Below are positions 59,460 to 64,000 of a stretch of 64,000 nt of DNA, one piece after another (position 1 is the stretch's first letter; each line of letters begins with the position of its first letter). Origin of the DNA: Carposina sasakii (Eukaryota > Arthropoda > Insecta > Lepidoptera > Carposinidae); NCBI GenBank assembly GCA_014607495.2, contig CP053169.1, positions 4,836,001 to 4,900,000 on the forward strand, written 5' to 3'. Below the pieces are notes generated by a model. It saw only the letters and a list, made by a program, of their open reading frames with translations. It searched no databases and was not told where the DNA came from. The position numbers were made by a program, and so were the translations under genes.

Positions 59460-60842
59460 CTACGAAGGAGAAAAATTTGCTTTAGGGTCTCCTCAGACTT
59501 AACGACACGGAATTCTTGAGCCGGTCAGAAAGTATAATACTTTATATCAGCTTGTGGTACCTAAGCTAGATAAAGTAGGTATAGCATGTCATTAAGATCC
59601 CTAAAGTGCCTAAAGCTTTTTGTAATGATAGGGATTCATAAATCTTTTGATATCATAAGCTATTAAGATTCATGTAGATGATCCGCGATATGATAATGTT
59701 TCTGACCAGTTCAAGTATAGGTATTCCGTGTCGTTAAGTGTGCGGAGACCCTTATGAATTAAGGCAATATGCCTGGATAATATAGCAAGACTGGTTGGAT
59801 ATTAATAAACAGCCACAAATTGTCAGGAAATGTTTAGTATGTCAAATATAAAATAGTCTATGTTCTTTCCGAGATTTCCGAAAACCTTTGAAACAAAATT
59901 CATCAAGATTCATTCAGTTATTATTTGGTCATAGATTTATAACATCACTATAGGGATATATTTATATAGGACAGTAATCTTCTCTATACTTTTTTCATAT
60001 TATAGGAACCCAAAATAAGTTTTGAATATTGCATGTTGATGTCATAAAAATATTGCTCGAGACTAAAGCCTTACTGTCAGTTGGTAGATATTAGCCGAAT
60101 GCATGTTTCTACAATTTAAAGAATATATTTTAAACATCCTGGCTCATGCTTTCCGCGATAATGGATAAAAATCAAATCTACAGTGTGGTCGTCACGCCAA
60201 CTATAGATATGCATAATGTAACGCAGCGCCTACGCAATTTTATAGCTCATGCATACACTCCATATAAGGATTCTCACTTTTTATAATAACCTCGTTTCCA
60301 ATAAAAGGTGAGATACACTTCAACGGTTTCATAGAATCGCGGCGAAGCAAGTTGTCTGGTGCTAAATACTGAGCTGAACTGAATGATCTGAGTGAAGAGT
60401 ATTAATAATAATAACACGTTTTTACGAGGCCTGCGCCTGAGGCTTGATTGGAGGTTATACTACTAGACATTGGTGGCCAATTGTTGGTATTAATTTATAT
60501 GAAAATTAAAATAAGCAAGCGGTTACAACAGCTTAAATTTTTGCGGCCTGAAAACTATCGAATCTAATAACAGGATTGTGGGTAACAAAGGCGGTGAATT
60601 CAGGAGGAATGGTTCCGGAGTCGATGATGTAGTAGAGAAGATGCCGTTGCCCAATAGTGGGTAAATGTGGGCTATGATAATGATTAATATCTAAAAATTG
60701 GTTATATATATATATTGACGAAAATCAAAGTATCATTCATTTTAACCCTGATTTTTCATTGGTTTTTTATGTGGCGTTACAGTAGATGTAGTAGTAAGTA
60801 AGTAAAGTTCTTAATATTCTAGATTGATTCCTGAGCAGGTAC

Positions 60843-60881
60843 TATAAATTTGTATATATATAAATTTGTATATATATATAG
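60843..60881. repeat. TATA-rich short tandem repeat
   Basis: Two copies of a TAAATTTGTATATATA unit are followed by (TA)n. Confidence 0.8.
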
Positions 60882-60929
60882 CTGATGGCTTAAGTATCCA
60901 ATCTAACAATCTACAATAATAACTATCTA

Positions 60930-61190
60930 TCTTATACCTGAAGTGTAGGTGGGCGGGAAATTTGGCCAGGTGGGATGATGGTCGATGGACCAAGGCGGTG
61001 ACGGAATGGTGGCCAAGGGACGCTTTAAGACCGAGGGGCAGACCACCCGCCCGATGGTCAAATAATATCCGAAGGGTTGCTGGACAGCAGTGGATGAGGT
61101 TGGCCCAGGACATGGGACAGTGGCATAGGGAAGAGGAGGCCTTTACTCAGCAGTGCGTGTAAGAGGCTGTATAGATAGATAGATAGATCT
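60930..61190 (+). mobile_element. RTE-like LINE 3' end with (TAGA)n tail
   Basis: The plus frame from about 60934 to 61161 encodes the end of a non-LTR ORF2: GNLARWDDGRWTKAVTEWWP, then RGRPPARWSNNIRRVAGQQW and EEEAFTQQCV before a stop. The family usually has GRPPTRW..D..RVAG..W at this place. The tail is a GATAGATAGATAGAT microsatellite (61171-61189), as expected for a truncated retroposed copy. Confidence 0.85.
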
Positions 61191-62489
61191 TATACCTACA
61201 ACTTAGTATTAGACATTCCGATATTCAACATAGACATCGCACGCACGTAACTTCATAAAAATTTTAATATCTTCTTTTCGATACAAAACAGTTGGCCACC
61301 ACTGGCCAGTAAAAAATAAAACTCGACGGTAATAATAGGTTGAGCAAAGTTCTCGCCCGCAAAACAAACATCGCGGACAGGAGGAAATTTGCGCTCTGCT
61401 AATAACGGTGCCGAGTCGAACGAGCTGATAAATCATACGTGTTTCGATATTTTTGGAGTTTGTTACTCAATTACGTCAAAACTACTGTGTAATTTTTGGT
61501 ATTAACAATGGGTGTAATTGTTTCAATGTGATTGTTAGTGAGTTAAATATAGCCAGGATATTTAAAATATGTCTCTTGTCTCAAACCATACTATCAATGT
61601 AATTTTATGAGATTGACCCACAAATTTGTTTGCCAATTAGGTATTTTAAACATTTTATCAACTATAAGTTGATAAGTTTTTCTGCCAGGGTGACCAGTGG
61701 GACTCAGGGGACCATTGCCCTGCTGTGGGACCTTAACAATATATCTAACTTTTAAGTATAGATACTAGAAGTTTTGAGTATTCTGTGGTTCAACTACAAC
61801 TTGTTAATTAAACTTTTAATTTTGAAAAATCTCTATAACAACATTATAAAAATGTGTGCGCAGTACCTACCTAAAACTAAAAACAATAATATTTATGAAA
61901 ATGTGCGTTCGCTTGGAGCCCCACCCAAATATTAATTACGATGCCGAATCGAAAGGCTGACAAACGAGGACATGATATATTATTGTCAGGAACTTGGCGT
62001 TTTTTTACATGTTTGTTAAGTATTTATAAATCAATTTTGTTTCACCTTACATTGTTGATAAATTTGCTTTTTTACCAAGAGTTGGAGCAAAATTAGTTTT
62101 TGTGAATGATGTTTGATGTCTTTTGATTATTTATGGTTTCCTTTGGAAACTGGTATTGATGGATGGTTTTCATTTTTGTAAATAATTGCTGGCTGCAGAT
62201 TTTTGGATGAGTACGTCTTCATTATCAGTATGATATCTCATTATGTAGGTACATTAAATTGGACCACTATACAGTACTATTTTACACATGTACCTACTAT
62301 TTTATCTCAAAGTTATGACAACTGCCTAAAGTTTGTCATGTTAATGATTAAAAATGTATTGCAAATAACAATAGTTTAATAAGAGCATTTATCTTAGTCT
62401 AGGATTCGTAGTACATTCGTAGCTCGTAGCATGCGCTACGGCATAATTGTACTTTCTAACCGGTCACCAACCCGCCTGCCCAGCGTGGT

Positions 62490-62578
62490 GACTATGGGCA
62501 AAACTCCCCTATAGCAGTAGCCTTGTGGCGTGCCCTGGGGCACGCCTACGTCCAGCAGTGGACTGCAATAGGCTGAAG
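62490..62578 (+). repeat. LINE 3'-end fragment
   Basis: It contains GGGCAAAACTCCCCTATAGC, CTTGTGGCGTGCCCTGGG and CCTACGTCCAGCAGTGGACT, then GCAATAGGCTGAAGACGA. It matches 38480-38546. Confidence 0.75.
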
Positions 62579-62969
62579 ACGAAGACCTTAGGAGGTTAGC
62601 ATGTAAAGGTATTATTAAATTTTATGCTTAACAATAGACAAATGCATTTTAAAAAAATGCATAAACAATAATTTTAAGTACAAAAAATCCCCTTTCTTCC
62701 TTAAGACCAAGGCAACAACCGCGACAATTTGGATACACCATAACAAAGTAGGTGGCAAGAGAAAATTGTTAGGTAAAGCTTATGACGGTACTGGACTAGA
62801 CCACCGGCATTACCTGACGTGCCCAGGCCGGCATTAGGCTCAGGCATGCAGTCAGCAATCTCCTGTAAATGCTAGCTACTGTTGTATAGTACACAAAGGA
62901 AGTACTTACTGGAGATGCGATGATTGGTACTGCTAATGTAGAGTGCGCAGTATGAAGCATTTTGTGTCG

Positions 62970-63095
62970 TATATTTGTCTATCTAGGATGCTATGTAACA
63001 TCGTTTGGCATCGACGTTCGATATCGCAACACCAATAGCGGTTGAAAATTCTCACGTGACTTGACGAACGCGAAAATGAAGGCTTACTCTTGGAA
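62970..63095 (+). repeat. Family E repeat
   Basis: TCTAGGATGCTATGTAACATC, TTGGCATCGACGTTCGATAT, CACCAATAGCGGTTGAAAAT and GACTTGACGAACGCGAAAAT are related to 8998-9245 and 46045-46170. Confidence 0.6.
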
Positions 63096-63185
63096 TTAAT
63101 GTGTCGTTGACGAAACCTCTGTCGATTCGATCGAGATATAATGTTACTTTGTAGACAAAGTTAGAAGCTTAATTGAGAAGCCTTG

Positions 63186-63280
63186 ACGACCGATTGATGT
63201 TGTGCGTTATGATTCAGCTTGCCGCGACGCAGGTCCTGGGTTCGATTGCCGGTATGTGTCAAAATTTATGTGATAATTAG
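63186..63280 (+). mobile_element. Possible tRNA-derived SINE fragment
   Basis: GCAGGTCCTGGGTTCGATTG has a B box-like GGTTCGATTGC string. No flanking duplication is visible and the A box is weak. Confidence 0.4.
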
Positions 63281-64000
63281 GTATTAATTGTTTTATATTT
63301 ATTATGTAGTGTGGTGGGACAGTTTTTATTTTAGTCCGCACATTAGGCACCCGCGCCATCTGTACCATCTTTTTCTGCCGTTGTTAGACCTTAACAGATT
63401 ATATAATAGTGCCACCTCTTTGACGTCTTCCTTCATGATGAATTAAACCCTGACGTGGAATTAAGTTGTAAAGCGTCTCACGAGGTTTGAGGGACGGGGA
63501 CGTTACTGTGCGGTCTGGGAGTGTCTTGGGTGTGGTATTGATTTAAAAGTTGAAACCGCGGAGATAACCTACCATTATTAACTTTCAGATTCAGATTCAT
63601 TTATTGCATGTCACAGGTTAAATAGATGTGACATAAATATAGTAGGTACATCAAGGAGGTTCTCTAGTTTTATGTTTTTTTTTTGTATGTTTGTTATGCG
63701 ATGACTTTGGTATTTGAGTCAGAGGTACCTACAAGTTCCATCAAAATAGATTTAGATCTATTCTTTTTTATTTATTTTTTCTTGATTCCAGGAAACAAAG
63801 TGGGAAAGTAAACTGCTCGAATAAGACACTTTAATCTAAGACATGAAGGTACGCACCGCATAGGTATGCCTGCAAAGCAGTTACATAATATAATTTACTA
63901 TAAGTAGGTAGGTACTCTAATATTTCACGCATCGAAAAACAAGAAGAGTCAAAGATACGGTCTACATGCCTAGGTCTCCATTGTGACAAATCATGTTCTG

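Larger units (their letters stand above)
43186..64000 (-). other. Presumed bi/omb intron (no upstream T-box exon found)
   Basis: The T-box exon before 43185 should encode the segment ending in SDKHGF. I looked for the minus-strand equivalents of its conserved blocks and saw none up to 64000, so the intron is probably more than 20.8 kb. Repeats within it are listed separately. Less AT-rich, repeat-free blocks that may be regulatory lie at about 44700-44830, 44990-45080, 50430-50960, 51640-51860, 53000-53120 and 56540-56720. Confidence 0.6.

Noticed and set aside
60962..61162. Host gene encoding a 66-residue protein
   Set aside because: The sequence matches the end of an RTE-like reverse transcriptase ORF and is followed by a microsatellite tail.
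1..64000. CRISPR arrays, operons, phage or bacterial features
   Set aside because: No regular direct-repeat/spacer arrays and no bacterial gene organisation. Everything fits insect nuclear DNA.

Overview
The window looks like nuclear DNA from a moth or butterfly (Lepidoptera). It is AT-rich, has intron-split genes with GT/AG splice sites, is dense in short interspersed repeats and miniature transposons, and carries many TAGGTAGG and TACATACA tracts. There are no operons and no bacterial, phage or CRISPR features. The species cannot be named from the sequence. Two protein-coding genes are recognisable, both on the minus strand and both cut by a window edge.

Left end (1.47-3.07 kb): the first three coding exons of a Fanconi anaemia group J / BRIP1-type DNA helicase. 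Exon 1 has a strong start context, an acidic N-terminal extension and the Q-motif region. Exon 2 carries the Walker A loop. Exon 3 carries a Cys-rich CxCxC patch. The three exons join in a consistent reading phase, and the gene runs off the left end.

Middle (3.1-35 kb): no convincing gene. This stretch is a patchwork of repeats: family A (about 230 bp, at least 18 full or partial copies in the window), family B (retroelement 3' tail), family C (about 260 bp, with CATA-rich leaders), family D (two copies), terminal-inverted-repeat miniature elements, SINEs and LINE ends. Between them lie higher-complexity blocks that could be regulatory.

Right (35.1-64 kb): the 3' half of bifid / optomotor-blind (bi/omb), the Tbx2/3-class T-box transcription factor. 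Four exons encode the second part of the T-box and the whole C-terminal region, ending in a conserved [16 protein letters not shown] motif. They are at 43039-43185, 42475-42551, 38560-38675 and 37109-37680. A repeat-poor AT-rich block (35.1-37.1 kb) probably holds the 3' UTR. No exon for the first half of the T-box is visible up to 64 kb, so most of 43.2-64 kb should be bi intron. That intron holds repeats, possible enhancer-like blocks, a perfect AGGTGT palindrome and one orphan exon-like sequence at 59364-59459.

I found no clearly new biological system. The observations most worth checking are the 96-bp in-frame candidate cassette exon inside the bi T-box intron, the N-terminal extension with SUMO-interaction-like motifs on the FANCJ-type helicase, the tRNA-derived SINE family with perfect 10-13 bp target duplications, and the nested and rearranged miniature elements.
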